A stretch of 64,000 nt of DNA. Source: DAISJD01 sp036821645 (GTDB lineage Bacteria; Pseudomonadota; Alphaproteobacteria; ATCC43930; CGMCC-115725). Position 1 is the stretch's first letter. Each line of letters begins with the position of its first letter. The stretch spans positions 1 through 64,000 of the forward strand of contig DAISJD010000002.1 in the NCBI GenBank assembly GCA_036821645.1, given 5' to 3'. Below are positions 35,856 to 44,355 of this stretch, one piece after another. Under the pieces are notes generated by a model that worked only from the letters and a program-made list of their open reading frames with translations, was not told the origin of the DNA and did not search any database. The translations under genes were made by a program, and so were the position numbers.

Positions 35856-36248
35856 ATGAAAAATGATAGTTGCAAAAGATTGTGCGCGGCAGGAATCAGA
35901 AAATTCTTTTCTGACCTCGTCAATCAGTCAACCGAAACAAGGCCCGAAATCGCCCGCAAAATCGGCGTTAAGCCCGGAGTCCTAAGAAATTTACTCGATG
36001 GGTCAACCGCCTTTAGCGTGATCAGGCTGATCGATCTGGCGTGCGCACTTAACGTAAATCCGCACGCCGCGCTTGATGCGGCCCTGGTCGAACCGATCCC
36101 CGACACCCCGGCAGAAACACGCGAAGCCCGCCAGAAGATCGCACATCAACTGGCTCTGCTCACGCCTGAGGCAGTTGGTTCTGTATCGAGAATAATCGAT
36201 GCAATCGAACGTGAAAGCTTAACTCACGCGCAAAAATCAGCACCATGA
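35856..36248 (+). CDS. Helix-turn-helix protein, start of the rightward operon
   Basis: A 130-residue protein. EIARKIGVKPGVLRNLLDGSTAFSVIRLIDLA is an XRE-like HTH in the middle. It is the first gene after a 227-base AT-rich region divergent from the TM2 gene and overlaps the next gene by 4 bases. By position it may be a Cro- or CII-like regulator, which is inference. Confidence 0.65.
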   Translation: MKNDSCKRLCAAGIRKFFSDLVNQSTETRPEIARKIGVKPGVLRNLLDGSTAFSVIRLIDLACALNVNPHAALDAALVEPIPDTPAETREARQKIAHQLALLTPEAVGSVSRIIDAIERESLTHAQKSAP

Positions 36249-36790
36249 CCGCCAGATCAGCGAAGCCTGCTGGCGGCATCAAGCGGGCCGCCTGGACCGA
36301 GGGCCAAAAGGCCCGGCTTGCAGACCTCATGATGAAGGTCACCGGGCATGGGAGATCCGCGCGGATTATACCGCTTGAGGAGATCACAAAGAGCATTCAA
36401 AGGATGCGTGAGCCTGTCCGCCTGACCACCGCTGTGCATCACCAAGCGCGTCGGATGTTCGCTGCGATCCGGCTCGACCCACTGGCCGATGGCGCAACGA
36501 TCACGCCGGCGATGGCACGGCAGATCGAACGCATCAAGGCCCTCGGCGGTCGCGATCTACCACGCAATGTGCTGATCCGGCTTTGCCAATGTAGGCGCGA
36601 CCGGCTTGAAGCAGTGCTTCATGCTGCGGGTATCGACGATCAAGCCGAAATTTCTGAGGTCATTGAAACAACTGCCGAACCATTCGACGGCAAGCCGCGC
36701 GGCTGGACCGCGTTCCTCGCCGCCTTCGACCGGAGCGGCGGGCGGTTTGAAGATTACGTAGCCAAAAAACCGGCCAAGCGGGCCGCGTGA
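36245..36790 (+). CDS. Hypothetical phage protein
   Basis: A 181-residue basic protein with no recognised domain (PRNVLIRLCQCRRDRLEAVLHAAGI). It is coupled by ATGA to the HTH gene and precedes the GapR-like gene by 13 bases. Confidence 0.6.
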   Translation: MTARSAKPAGGIKRAAWTEGQKARLADLMMKVTGHGRSARIIPLEEITKSIQRMREPVRLTTAVHHQARRMFAAIRLDPLADGATITPAMARQIERIKALGGRDLPRNVLIRLCQCRRDRLEAVLHAAGIDDQAEISEVIETTAEPFDGKPRGWTAFLAAFDRSGGRFEDYVAKKPAKRAA

Positions 36791-36803
36791 AGGAGCGAAG
36801 ATA

Positions 36804-37580
36804 ATGCCAGATGGCACGAAGCCGGGAAATAGCGGGATCGCGGCCGATCGGCTGCGCTCGTACATCGAACGTTGGGAGCGCTTGCAGGTCGAGATCGAAC
36901 GACTGAAGGAAGACCAAAAAGACATTATGGCCGAAGCCAAGGGCGCGGGCTTCGACGTGAAGATCATCCGCCAGGTGATCAAGCTGCGGAAGATGGATGC
37001 CAGCGAGCGTGAAGAGCAGCAGAGCATGCTGGAAATCTACATGCACGCGCTCGGCATGCTTGCGGATACGCCGCTCGGTGAGGCCGCCATCAATCGCCTC
37101 ACAGGCAATAAATCTGGCGCATCGGATGACGCGGAGGATGCCGACGCGACCAGGAAGAAGCGTCCGGCACCGTCGACAGATTGGAACGACGGGATGGCCG
37201 ATCCGCAGGCACCGGCACCGGCGAATGGCACGCCCGATACGGGCAACGCTGATCAAGCAAACGCTTCGGTCACCGATGCCCCGCAAGCACCCCCGGAACC
37301 GACCATCGAAGATGCGCGCCGCATGGGTGCGGAAGCTGCTGCAGCCGGTGTGCCCGTCACGGCCAATCCGTTCCCGGCCCGCGACAAGCGCCGGGGTGCA
37401 TGGGATAGCGCGTGGGTGGTGGCGAGCGGGTCGGACGGCATGGATCTGCCGGACGCCTGGAAGCCGACCCGGAAACCCGCCAAAACCAAGAAAGACAGCC
37501 CGTCAAGAGACCCAGCCGGGTCGAGCGCCAGCGAAGATGCGCCCAACGGTGATGCGGCAGATCAAGGGGATGACGAATGA
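36804..37580 (+). CDS. GapR-like DNA-binding protein with RMF/CrpP-like tail
   Basis: A 258-residue protein. Residues about 10-85 match the GapR family (DUF2312): LRSYIERWERLQVEIERLKED, then EAKGAGFDVKIIRQVIKLRKMDASEREE. GapR is an alphaproteobacterial nucleoid protein that clamps overtwisted DNA. A Pro/Ala-rich linker follows, then near residues 175-215 a motif A-x2-MG-x-EAAAAGVPVTANPFPA...RRGAWDSAW that resembles phage RMF/CrpP-like domains. The tail is disordered and basic. Ordinary GapR ends near residue 90, so this is an extended version. Overlaps the AAA gene by 4 bases. Confidence 0.78.
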   Translation: MPDGTKPGNSGIAADRLRSYIERWERLQVEIERLKEDQKDIMAEAKGAGFDVKIIRQVIKLRKMDASEREEQQSMLEIYMHALGMLADTPLGEAAINRLTGNKSGASDDAEDADATRKKRPAPSTDWNDGMADPQAPAPANGTPDTGNADQANASVTDAPQAPPEPTIEDARRMGAEAAAAGVPVTANPFPARDKRRGAWDSAWVVASGSDGMDLPDAWKPTRKPAKTKKDSPSRDPAGSSASEDAPNGDAADQGDDE

Positions 37581-38479
37581 CCGAAGTCTTTAAGCCGACC
37601 TACTTGATCGAGCAATATTGCATCGTCCTCGAACCGGAAAAATCGGAGCCGCCCATTCTTGATCCTGAAATTCGAGATTCCATTCTCGAATGGATTGCTG
37701 AGATCGGGGCCGAGGAAGAGTTGGCGGCCGTCGGTATCAAGCCGCGCCGGACCACTATGCTGGAAGGGCCACCGGGGTGTGGGAAGACCACGCTCGCCCA
37801 TCATCTGGCTGCCCGCCTCGGCCTCCATCTGGTGATCATGGATATCAGCAGAACGTTGTCGAGTTTTGTGAGCGGCACCGCCCAGCGGATCGGTGAGATT
37901 TTCCGAGAAGTGGCGGAGCAGTCCGAAAGCTGTGTGTTTTTCCTGGACGAGTTTGATTCAGTGGCGCGAACCCGTGGGGAGCATAACTCGACCAACTCCC
38001 AAGATCAGGCGGTTACCGTCCTGCTCCAGCAGATCGACCGCTACACCGGCCTCCTGATGGCCGCCACAAACCGCGCCGCCGATATCGATCCCGCCGTTTA
38101 TCGACGCTTCGACATTCATCTCACCATCAAAGAGCCGAACGATGCGGCCCGCTTTGCCATCATCAAGCGGTATCTGAGTCCCATGGTTGTTGATGACGAG
38201 ACGATCCATGCGCTCGTCCATCACACAGCCGGTGCCAGCCCTGCGCTGCTGAAAAAACTGATGGAAAACATCAAACGCAGTTTGGTCCTGCGCCCGCGCT
38301 ACGGTCGTCCGGTTGACGCGCACTCGATCATCCGATCCGTGGTCCTGTCCTGTCACCCGCACGCAAAGGCCACGGTGCCCGCCTTGTGGTCAAGCAAGGA
38401 GGCGCGGGCCGCCTTCAAGGGCGTACCATGGCCCCCCGTCCTGCCTGCGAAAAATGATGTAAGTGGAGCCGCAGCATGA
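37577..38479 (+). CDS. AAA+ ATPase
   Basis: A 300-residue AAA ATPase. Walker A is LEGPPGCGKTTLAHHLA, Walker B VFFLDEFDSVA, sensor 1 MAATNRAADID, then the Arg-finger region YRRFDIHL and a small helical lid. The closest classes are FtsH/Vps4-like AAA proteins, but no protease domain follows. It may remodel replication proteins with its coupled neighbours. Confidence 0.88.
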   Translation: MTEVFKPTYLIEQYCIVLEPEKSEPPILDPEIRDSILEWIAEIGAEEELAAVGIKPRRTTMLEGPPGCGKTTLAHHLAARLGLHLVIMDISRTLSSFVSGTAQRIGEIFREVAEQSESCVFFLDEFDSVARTRGEHNSTNSQDQAVTVLLQQIDRYTGLLMAATNRAADIDPAVYRRFDIHLTIKEPNDAARFAIIKRYLSPMVVDDETIHALVHHTAGASPALLKKLMENIKRSLVLRPRYGRPVDAHSIIRSVVLSCHPHAKATVPALWSSKEARAAFKGVPWPPVLPAKNDVSGAAA

Positions 38480-38913
38480 AGACAAATAACCTCACAAAGG
38501 CTGTGCGCCTCCCGTCAAATCGAACGGCAATCATGCCCGCCAAGCCGCGCCGCCGTATCGCCCAGCGTCCGGAGCAGGATTTTCAGATCATGGTCGTTGA
38601 GACCATCCTGAAGCGGCTCGAACTCGCGGGCAAGCTCTCCTATGCCGCGTTCTCGAACGGTTTCAAACGGACCCTGTGCGAAGGTTTGGTGGCGAAGAAA
38701 ATGGGTCAGCGGGCAGGCGCATGGGATATCGCCATCTTCCTGCCCGGCGGGCGCACCTTCGGGCTTGAGATGAAGGCCACGGAAAAGGACAGGCCTAGCA
38801 AGGCGCAATCCGATTTTCACGCCCGCCTCGCGGGGCTAGGCTTTAAGACTTACGTCTGCGCCACACAGCAACAGGTGATCGCGGCGCTCTCCGATCAGGG
38901 GATCGCGCTATGA
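38476..38913 (+). CDS. VRR-NUC domain nuclease
   Basis: A 145-residue protein with a basic N-terminus and a VRR-NUC-type PD-(D/E)XK fold: conserved Glu in the first helix (PEQDFQIMVVETIL), GAWDIAIFLPGG, then FGLEMKATEKDRPSKAQ. Phage VRR-NUC proteins cut branched DNA. It lies between the AAA ATPase and the DNA methylase with 4-bp overlaps. Confidence 0.85.
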   Translation: MKTNNLTKAVRLPSNRTAIMPAKPRRRIAQRPEQDFQIMVVETILKRLELAGKLSYAAFSNGFKRTLCEGLVAKKMGQRAGAWDIAIFLPGGRTFGLEMKATEKDRPSKAQSDFHARLAGLGFKTYVCATQQQVIAALSDQGIAL

Positions 38914-39596
38914 GCGATACGCAGCAAGGCTTAGCTGATTACGGATTGCCGGTTGCAGCCGTGATGGCCGACAAGCCCAGAACCCGCAAGATGGCCGGAA
39001 CAGGTTCTTCGCGGGGGGCTTCGGGAGAGGTGCAACCGGAGGAGTGGTACCAGGAGCCGCAGAGCTTTACCCGCGCCCTGATTCTGGCAGAAGAAAATCG
39101 GTACGCCTGGACCGATCCGTTTGACGAATCATTCGGCGAAATCTACGACCCGGCTTGCGGTGAAGGCCGGATCGTCGATTGCTGCCTTGATGCCGGATAT
39201 CAGGCGCTCGGCACCGATCTTATCGACCGTGCCGGCGGTCGGTTCGGGGTGCGGGATTTCACGATCCCGCCTCGCGACGATGAATGCGGGGTCTGCGATA
39301 CCATCATCACCAATCCACCCTACACCTTGGCGCAAATCTTCGTGGAGCATGGACTGAGGGTCGCCCGTCGGCGGGTAATCATCCTGCACCGGCTCGCCTG
39401 GGGTTTTGAGGGCGTCGAACGCGGACAATGGATCGACCAGATGCCGCTTGCCAGGTTCTATAGCGCACGCAAGCGCATCAGCATGCCCCCTGCCGGTCGC
39501 GGCATTACGCCGAAAAACGGATCGACGGCGTTCGCGTGGTTCGTCTTCGAGCATGGACACCACGGCGAGCCGATTTATGCAGGGGGCTTGGTATGA
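38910..39596 (+). CDS. Phage DNA adenine methyltransferase-like protein
   Basis: A 228-residue class I SAM protein. Motif I is YDPACGEGRIVDCCLDAG, followed by the acidic loop GTDLIDR. The catalytic NPPY is in TIITNPPYTLAQIF. Small methylases with DPACGxG and NPPY are common in phages and usually modify adenine N6. The target sequence is unknown. Confidence 0.85.
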   Translation: MSDTQQGLADYGLPVAAVMADKPRTRKMAGTGSSRGASGEVQPEEWYQEPQSFTRALILAEENRYAWTDPFDESFGEIYDPACGEGRIVDCCLDAGYQALGTDLIDRAGGRFGVRDFTIPPRDDECGVCDTIITNPPYTLAQIFVEHGLRVARRRVIILHRLAWGFEGVERGQWIDQMPLARFYSARKRISMPPAGRGITPKNGSTAFAWFVFEHGHHGEPIYAGGLV

Positions 39597-39976
39597 GCAT
39601 CACCCAACCAGCCCAAAATCAAGAGATCCAGCAAGGCCAGAGGATTCCATATCTGACCTATGCCCAGGCGGCCAAACTGGCGCAGTACGCATTCCGTCCC
39701 GAGGCGCGCGATGGCTTCAAGCCGCCGCCGGGCCACAAGACGTACCTTTCGCTGATCAAGAAGGGCATGCTGGTGCCCAGCGGAAAGAAGCCGGGACATT
39801 ACGCGATGAATATGCCGCTCGTCTTCACCGCACTCGGCCGCTTCATGATTTCCAACGCGGGAAACATGGAGTCGCAACGCCTGAAAACCACCTATGGCTT
39901 CGACCCAGCTATGACGGCGGTGGTGCCGGTTGCCGCGCGGGATCTGGCGCGCGGTCATCGGAGTGTCGGTAGATGA
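39593..39976 (+). CDS. Hypothetical phage protein
   Basis: A 127-residue protein starting at ATG 39593 inside the previous stop codon. No family is recognised. It may be structural in nucleic-acid handling (GHKTYLSLIKKGMLVPSGKK). The frame is open upstream to 39536 but that part is inside the methylase gene. Confidence 0.6.
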   Translation: MSITQPAQNQEIQQGQRIPYLTYAQAAKLAQYAFRPEARDGFKPPPGHKTYLSLIKKGMLVPSGKKPGHYAMNMPLVFTALGRFMISNAGNMESQRLKTTYGFDPAMTAVVPVAARDLARGHRSVGR

Positions 39977-40365
39977 CACTCCAGGCGGCCCGCGTACAGA
40001 CAAACTATAGCGACGTGAACAGCTATAACGGGGCGCAATCTGAAATCAGCAGAACAACCCGCTTGACAAAATCGGCAAAATCGCGGCTGGATGATTGCGG
40101 AGCTTCAAAAACTCCGCAGCACAGCAAGCGGTTAGTCGCTACGTCAAGGCGGCTATTTTCATGCCTTTTTCCTGCTTTTACAGCACGATCAGGCATGTCC
40201 GCTACGGCGGGATGGGTCCGAATTAAGCCGCGCGAGCGGACGAATAAGGCCGATCTCTTAACGTTCCTTGCTGGCGTTGTAGAGGTTTTTGAACATCCCG
40301 CCACCAGCGTCCCCGTCAAAAGTTTCTCTGGTGGTGATCCTGGATCATCAGCAAGGAAACACCTC
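39977..40365. other. Intergenic stretch inside the replication operon
   Basis: About 390 bases where the plus-strand frame remains open but reads unlike a gene. It holds a hairpin TGCGGAG/CTCCGCA (about 40,096-40,121) and TTGACA at about 40,065 without a good -10. It may contain a promoter or regulatory RNA element. Nothing firmer can be supported. Confidence 0.4.
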
Positions 40366-40884
40366 ATGGCTCTCAAAAGCCCTGCGCGCGATGCTGCGCG
40401 CCCAAATCCAGAACACCCCGACCCTCTCGGAATCCACCACCAGCGCATGCCTGCGACCGTCGGCGAGGCTGCCGACTATCTGGCGCACCTGATGGGCGCG
40501 CGTGATGTTGAGCGGTCGGCCCGCCACCCGCCCTACTCGATCGAGCAAAGCCGGTCCAACCGGGATCTCGCCATCATTATCGACGAGATGGCGCGGGCAC
40601 GGGATCTCGTCTGCGGTAAGGCATCGACGATCGACGAGGCGGCTGCGCAATGCGCGGTCTTGATGTCGATGATGCAGCACGCCGATTTGCTGCCGTGGCA
40701 ACGGTCCACCACGATGGGCTATCAGGCACGACAGATGATCCGCCTGCTGCTATCGATCCTGGACAGGCTTATTGCTGCGTCTGATGCACCCAATATCAAG
40801 TTAATCCGACTTGTGATGGACGGGTTTACGCGCCCCGATGAGCTTTTGGCCGACCTGGTGGCGCGACAGGCGGGTGCAGCATGA
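40366..40884 (+). CDS. Hypothetical phage protein
   Basis: A 172-residue helical protein from ATG 40366, chosen because AAGGAAA lies just upstream and the preceding part of the open frame (from 39973) does not look coding. No family is recognised. Confidence 0.6.
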   Translation: MALKSPARDAARPNPEHPDPLGIHHQRMPATVGEAADYLAHLMGARDVERSARHPPYSIEQSRSNRDLAIIIDEMARARDLVCGKASTIDEAAAQCAVLMSMMQHADLLPWQRSTTMGYQARQMIRLLLSILDRLIAASDAPNIKLIRLVMDGFTRPDELLADLVARQAGAA

Positions 40885-40975
40885 CCCCATCACTGTTGAT
40901 TAATTTTAAAAGAACAATCCATCGGCATCCCGCCGATTACCGCAACCCCTGCCAATTTGGCATAAAATTCAGCAG

Positions 40976-41809
40976 GTGGACGAAATGAATAACCTTATCA
41001 GCAAGGGTGACTATCCGAATGGGGCACCCCGTGGCGTCGTGCCGTTTAATTTTGGAACTCAAGCCGTCCGCGCGATGTTGCTGGATGGAGAGCCTTGGTT
41101 CGTGCTTGCGGATGTCTGCGCGGTACTGGGGATTCAAAACTCTGGCAACGCATCGGCTCGCTTGGACGAGGATGAGAAGGGTGTCCAATCTATGGATACC
41201 CCTGGCGGTAAGCAGAATCTCACGGTAATTAACGAGAGTGGGCTTTACTCGGTCATCTTGTCCAGCAATAAGCCGGAGGCCAAACGCTTCAAAAAATGGG
41301 TAACCGCTGAAGTCCTGCCCCAGATCCGCAAGACTGGCTCATATGGCCAAGCCCCGGCTGTCGATGAGATCAAGGCGCTCAACGATCCGGCAACCCTGCG
41401 TAACCTCCTCGGTGGATACGCTGAACGTGTCATTGCGCTTGAAGATAAGGTGGCCGAGCAGGCCCCGGTGGTCGCCGCCTATGACCGGATCTCAAGGGCC
41501 CATGGCCTGCTCAATCTGACCGAGGCCGCAAAGCTGCTGGGCCAGCAGCCGAAGAAGTTCATTCAATCCCTTAACATCAACGGATGGATCTACAGGCGGC
41601 CCTGCTCTTCATCCTGGGCCGCGTACCAGGACAAGATCAATTCCGGCTACATGGAGCATAAGACCCACGTCATCAATGCGAACACCGACAAAGAGAAGAT
41701 CATCTGCCAGGCGCTCATCACGCCGAAGGGCCTGACGCGGATCGCTCTTATCTTTGGCGTCCAGGTGCCGAGCAATGACTGGATCGCCGGTCAGCAGGTG
41801 GCGTCATGA
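40976..41809 (+). CDS. Phage antirepressor (Bro-N plus ANT/KilA-C)
   Basis: A 277-residue protein. The N-terminal Bro-N domain (about 20-120) shows AVRAMLLDGEPWFVLADVCAVLGI, then GLYSVILSSNKPEAKRFKKWVTAEVLPQIRKTG. A C-terminal ANT domain (about 165-270) starts NLTEAAKLLGQQPKKFIQSL. Such proteins usually counter repressors or tune the lytic switch. Overlaps the O-like gene by 4 bases. Confidence 0.92.
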   Translation: MDEMNNLISKGDYPNGAPRGVVPFNFGTQAVRAMLLDGEPWFVLADVCAVLGIQNSGNASARLDEDEKGVQSMDTPGGKQNLTVINESGLYSVILSSNKPEAKRFKKWVTAEVLPQIRKTGSYGQAPAVDEIKALNDPATLRNLLGGYAERVIALEDKVAEQAPVVAAYDRISRAHGLLNLTEAAKLLGQQPKKFIQSLNINGWIYRRPCSSSWAAYQDKINSGYMEHKTHVINANTDKEKIICQALITPKGLTRIALIFGVQVPSNDWIAGQQVAS

Positions 41810-43080
41810 GCATAACCCTCATGAATATCGCGTGGGATGTGACCTCTCTCACCGGGCCACAGAAAAGCGTGCTGGCCTTGTTGTCAAGCTACGCGACAGA
41901 TGAAGGCACGCGCATCTATCCATCGGTCGACACGCTCGCCCATAAGGCGTCAATCTGTAGAAGGTCGGTCCAGCGCGCTTTGCAGGATCTCATCCAGAAG
42001 GGTTTGCTGATACAGGTGCGGCCCGGTGATGGGGCGAAACACAGGCCCGCCGAATACGCAATAGACCTGAAGGTTCTGTCATCTGCGGCGCGGCCGGTAG
42101 CGAGAAAGTATTTTTCTCCTGGACGTGAAAGCCAGGATCAGCACGAAGACCCAGTGACACATAGTCACCCGGTGCATGTGAATCACGGGATACCCCGTGA
42201 CTCTGTGTCAGATACCCGGTGTCTATCAGTCCAAGACCCCGTGACTATCAGTCACAAACCCCGTGCACCAAAGTCACCCGAATCACCATTAGAACCATCA
42301 TATAAATCATCAGGTGAATCATCATCTCTCTCGTCAACGGACGAGGTGCGCGCCAATGCGGTTCCGGCGGTCGATCATGATTTGGCTTGGAGTGATGCCG
42401 GTACGGCTGATGATGCCGAGGGTGACACCCAGCATGTTGAGCCCACCCTGAACCCCGAAAAGCGATCCGAACCGGTCAAGCGCACCCAGGCCAGCACCAA
42501 CGTCAAACCCAGATCCAGGCCAGATCCAGCACCGAGATCCGCCCCCGATCGGGGATCACCGACGCAGGCCCAGGATCAACCCACCGCCACCGACCTCTTC
42601 GGCGAGCCCGTGCCAAGCGGTCAGGGGCCGAGCAAGCGGGATCTGGCCGAGACCATGGCGCGCATCTGGCGGGAGAAGCTAACCGGCCTGCCAGCACCCA
42701 AAATAATCACACCGGCCCGTATCCGCGCCTTGAATGCACGGCTCGACGAGTTGGGTGGTATTGCAGAATGGATCGGCCTCTGCCAGCAGATCGAGCGGTC
42801 CGATTTCCTGATGGGCCGAACCGGCCGCGATTTCCGGGCGACCATCGATTGGGTCACCAAGCCGGAAAATTTCGCGAAGATCATCGACGGCAATTACGAC
42901 AACCAACCGGCCCGCCTGAATGGCGGCAACGTGACAGAATTCCCCGGAGGCAACCGCGATGCAGCAAAAAACTCGAACATCAACCGCCGTCGGGGCTGGA
43001 ATACCAACCCCTTCGACGTTCAACCGCGCGGAACAGTCTTGGAGGGCTCCGTCCTGGCTCGAAAATTGGACGATTGTTAA
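41806..43080 (+). CDS. O-like phage replication protein
   Basis: A 424-residue protein. The N-terminal winged helix (residues 1-85: GPQKSVLALLSSYA, YPSVDTLAHKASICRRSVQRALQDLIQKGLL) is the kind used by lambda O-like replication initiators to bind the origin. A low-complexity linker (about 105-290) is encoded by DNA with 22-bp iterons. The C-terminal 130 residues (LAETMARIWREKLTGLPAPK...IEWIGLCQQIERSDFLMG) are likely a partner-binding domain. The stop falls 122 bases inside the next gene. Confidence 0.75.
   Translation: MSITLMNIAWDVTSLTGPQKSVLALLSSYATDEGTRIYPSVDTLAHKASICRRSVQRALQDLIQKGLLIQVRPGDGAKHRPAEYAIDLKVLSSAARPVARKYFSPGRESQDQHEDPVTHSHPVHVNHGIPRDSVSDTRCLSVQDPVTISHKPRAPKSPESPLEPSYKSSGESSSLSSTDEVRANAVPAVDHDLAWSDAGTADDAEGDTQHVEPTLNPEKRSEPVKRTQASTNVKPRSRPDPAPRSAPDRGSPTQAQDQPTATDLFGEPVPSGQGPSKRDLAETMARIWREKLTGLPAPKIITPARIRALNARLDELGGIAEWIGLCQQIERSDFLMGRTGRDFRATIDWVTKPENFAKIIDGNYDNQPARLNGGNVTEFPGGNRDAAKNSNINRRRGWNTNPFDVQPRGTVLEGSVLARKLDDC
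42154..42335 (+). repeat. Candidate prophage replication origin: 22-bp iterons and AT-rich DNA
   Basis: Dyads of the form GTGAC-N5-GTCAC occur at 42154, 42197 (imperfect), 42219 (imperfect), 42241 and 42263 (imperfect), with a weaker one near 42172. Four successive copies are exactly 22 bases apart, about two helical turns. This is not a multiple of three, so it is not driven by protein repeats. CACGGG-ATAC-CCCGTG (42184-42199) adds another dyad. AT-rich DNA follows at 42281-42335. Lambda's ori has the same layout inside gene O. Confidence 0.62.
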
Positions 43081-43561
43081 AGAGCCGCCAGTACCCATCG
43101 AGCGCATACGCCAGGACTTGCGCGACACCCTCTCTGCACTTCGACCGGCCAGCATGGACGAGCTTGAGCACGAGGTTAAGCGGTTGATGGATTTTTTCAA
43201 CATCACCCGCTCAGAATCCCAAGCGCAATCGATCTCGGATTGGTGGGGCAGGAATCGCGGTGACTATCTCGAAGCCTTGGAAGACCTGCCGTGGGATCTC
43301 ATGCATATGGCGATGCGCCGTGCCCGACGCGATCTGACGTACATGCCGAGACCGGCCGAGATCAGGGCGTTGGTTTCATCGGAACTTGCCCGTCGGCAAC
43401 TGGCGAAAATGCGTCTTCAGACCGCCGGGCGCATCGCAAGGTCAGCGATTGCGCGGCCTAAGCCAGATGCGGAAGTGCGGCCCTCACTTGCTGTCGCGGA
43501 TGTGATTCAAAAAATCACGGCGGCCCGTGAAATGCCGATCGATAAGGGGGATCTGGAATGA
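42959..43561 (+). CDS. Possible P-like replication protein
   Basis: A 200-residue protein that starts 122 bases before the O-like gene ends, in another frame, with GGAGG twelve bases upstream of ATG 42959. The C-terminal half has RRDLTYMPRPAEIRALVSSELARR, a pattern seen in phage replication accessory proteins. By order (O then P) it may load the helicase; this is inference. Confidence 0.65.
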   Translation: MQQKTRTSTAVGAGIPTPSTFNRAEQSWRAPSWLENWTIVKEPPVPIERIRQDLRDTLSALRPASMDELEHEVKRLMDFFNITRSESQAQSISDWWGRNRGDYLEALEDLPWDLMHMAMRRARRDLTYMPRPAEIRALVSSELARRQLAKMRLQTAGRIARSAIARPKPDAEVRPSLAVADVIQKITAAREMPIDKGDLE

Positions 43562-43611
43562 AGCGCTGCAGCGTTCCCTATTCATACAGTTATGTGGCTT
43601 GGCAATCATGA
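43558..43611 (+). CDS. Possible 17-residue micro-ORF
   Basis: ATG 43558 overlaps the previous stop (ATGA) and its own stop overlaps the next ATG (43608) in the same way. The peptide is MKRCSVPYSYSYVAWQS. Coupling on both sides makes translation plausible, perhaps only to pass ribosomes to the next gene. Confidence 0.3.
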   Translation: MKRCSVPYSYSYVAWQS

Positions 43612-43793
43612 GCTTTGTCAGGCACTATACTCATCAAATTATATTATTGGACTATGGCAGCGGGCAATCAGAAAAAGACATGCTGATTGAAGCTTTGTGT
43701 CGTAACTATTGGGATCAGCGATATTTTTATGATTTAAATTGCCCTTTATGCTGGCAAATTGCCGAAACATACTCAGAATTCCAGGGTAAATAG
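43608..43793 (+). CDS. Hypothetical small phage protein
   Basis: A 61-residue protein from ATG 43608 with a possible Cys pair (NCPLCW). The frame is open from 43527, but the earlier part lies in the previous gene. No family is recognised. Confidence 0.5.
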   Translation: MSFVRHYTHQIILLDYGSGQSEKDMLIEALCRNYWDQRYFYDLNCPLCWQIAETYSEFQGK

Positions 43794-43821
43794 CACAGAT
43801 TTAGAAAAAGGAGCCTTATGA

Positions 43822-44340
43822 ATGGCTATGAAGCGCAGCAGTGGCCGTCCCAGATCAAGCAATGACCGGCACGCATGTGGAAAGGTCATCCAGAGCCGAC
43901 ATGAAGGACACGCTACCAAAGAAGCAATTGCACAGCGCATCAGGCTCGTTGGCGCCGACAACGCGCTTGACCCGCGCGCTGGTTATCCTCTGGGAATCCT
44001 GACCATGCGAGGTATCATCGAAACCCGTCACCACGATGCTGGCATGAGGTTCCAGTTGCGACACAGACTATGGGCGATCGCGACGCAGAGCCGCGCGCCG
44101 TGGCCACAGGTCGGCTTGCGCGACGGTGGTCCTGTGGTTCTGCCGGAAGAGACGTGCGAACGGGCAGAGGAGGTGTTTTTGATGGATTGGCAGGTCTTGC
44201 AGTGCTGTGCCCCGGCGCGGGCCGTGATCGCGGCCGTTGATGCCGTGGTGATCAATATGCAGATGCCGCAGTCTGCTAAGGTCGTTGATCGTCTGCTGAT
44301 AGGGCTTGATGGTTTGGCGCGGCATTATCGGATTGTTTGA
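43822..44340 (+). CDS. Hypothetical phage protein, possible late regulator by position
   Basis: A 172-residue protein with a basic N-terminus, starting MAMKRSSGRPRSS. Later segments TRHHDAGMRFQLRHRLWAI and VVINMQMPQSAKVVDRLLIGLDGLARHY are helical. It occupies the place of an antiterminator gene (after replication, before late genes) but no Q-like family is recognised. Confidence 0.5.
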   Translation: MAMKRSSGRPRSSNDRHACGKVIQSRHEGHATKEAIAQRIRLVGADNALDPRAGYPLGILTMRGIIETRHHDAGMRFQLRHRLWAIATQSRAPWPQVGLRDGGPVVLPEETCERAEEVFLMDWQVLQCCAPARAVIAAVDAVVINMQMPQSAKVVDRLLIGLDGLARHYRIV

Positions 44341-44355
44341 TATCAGGCTGAGCAA

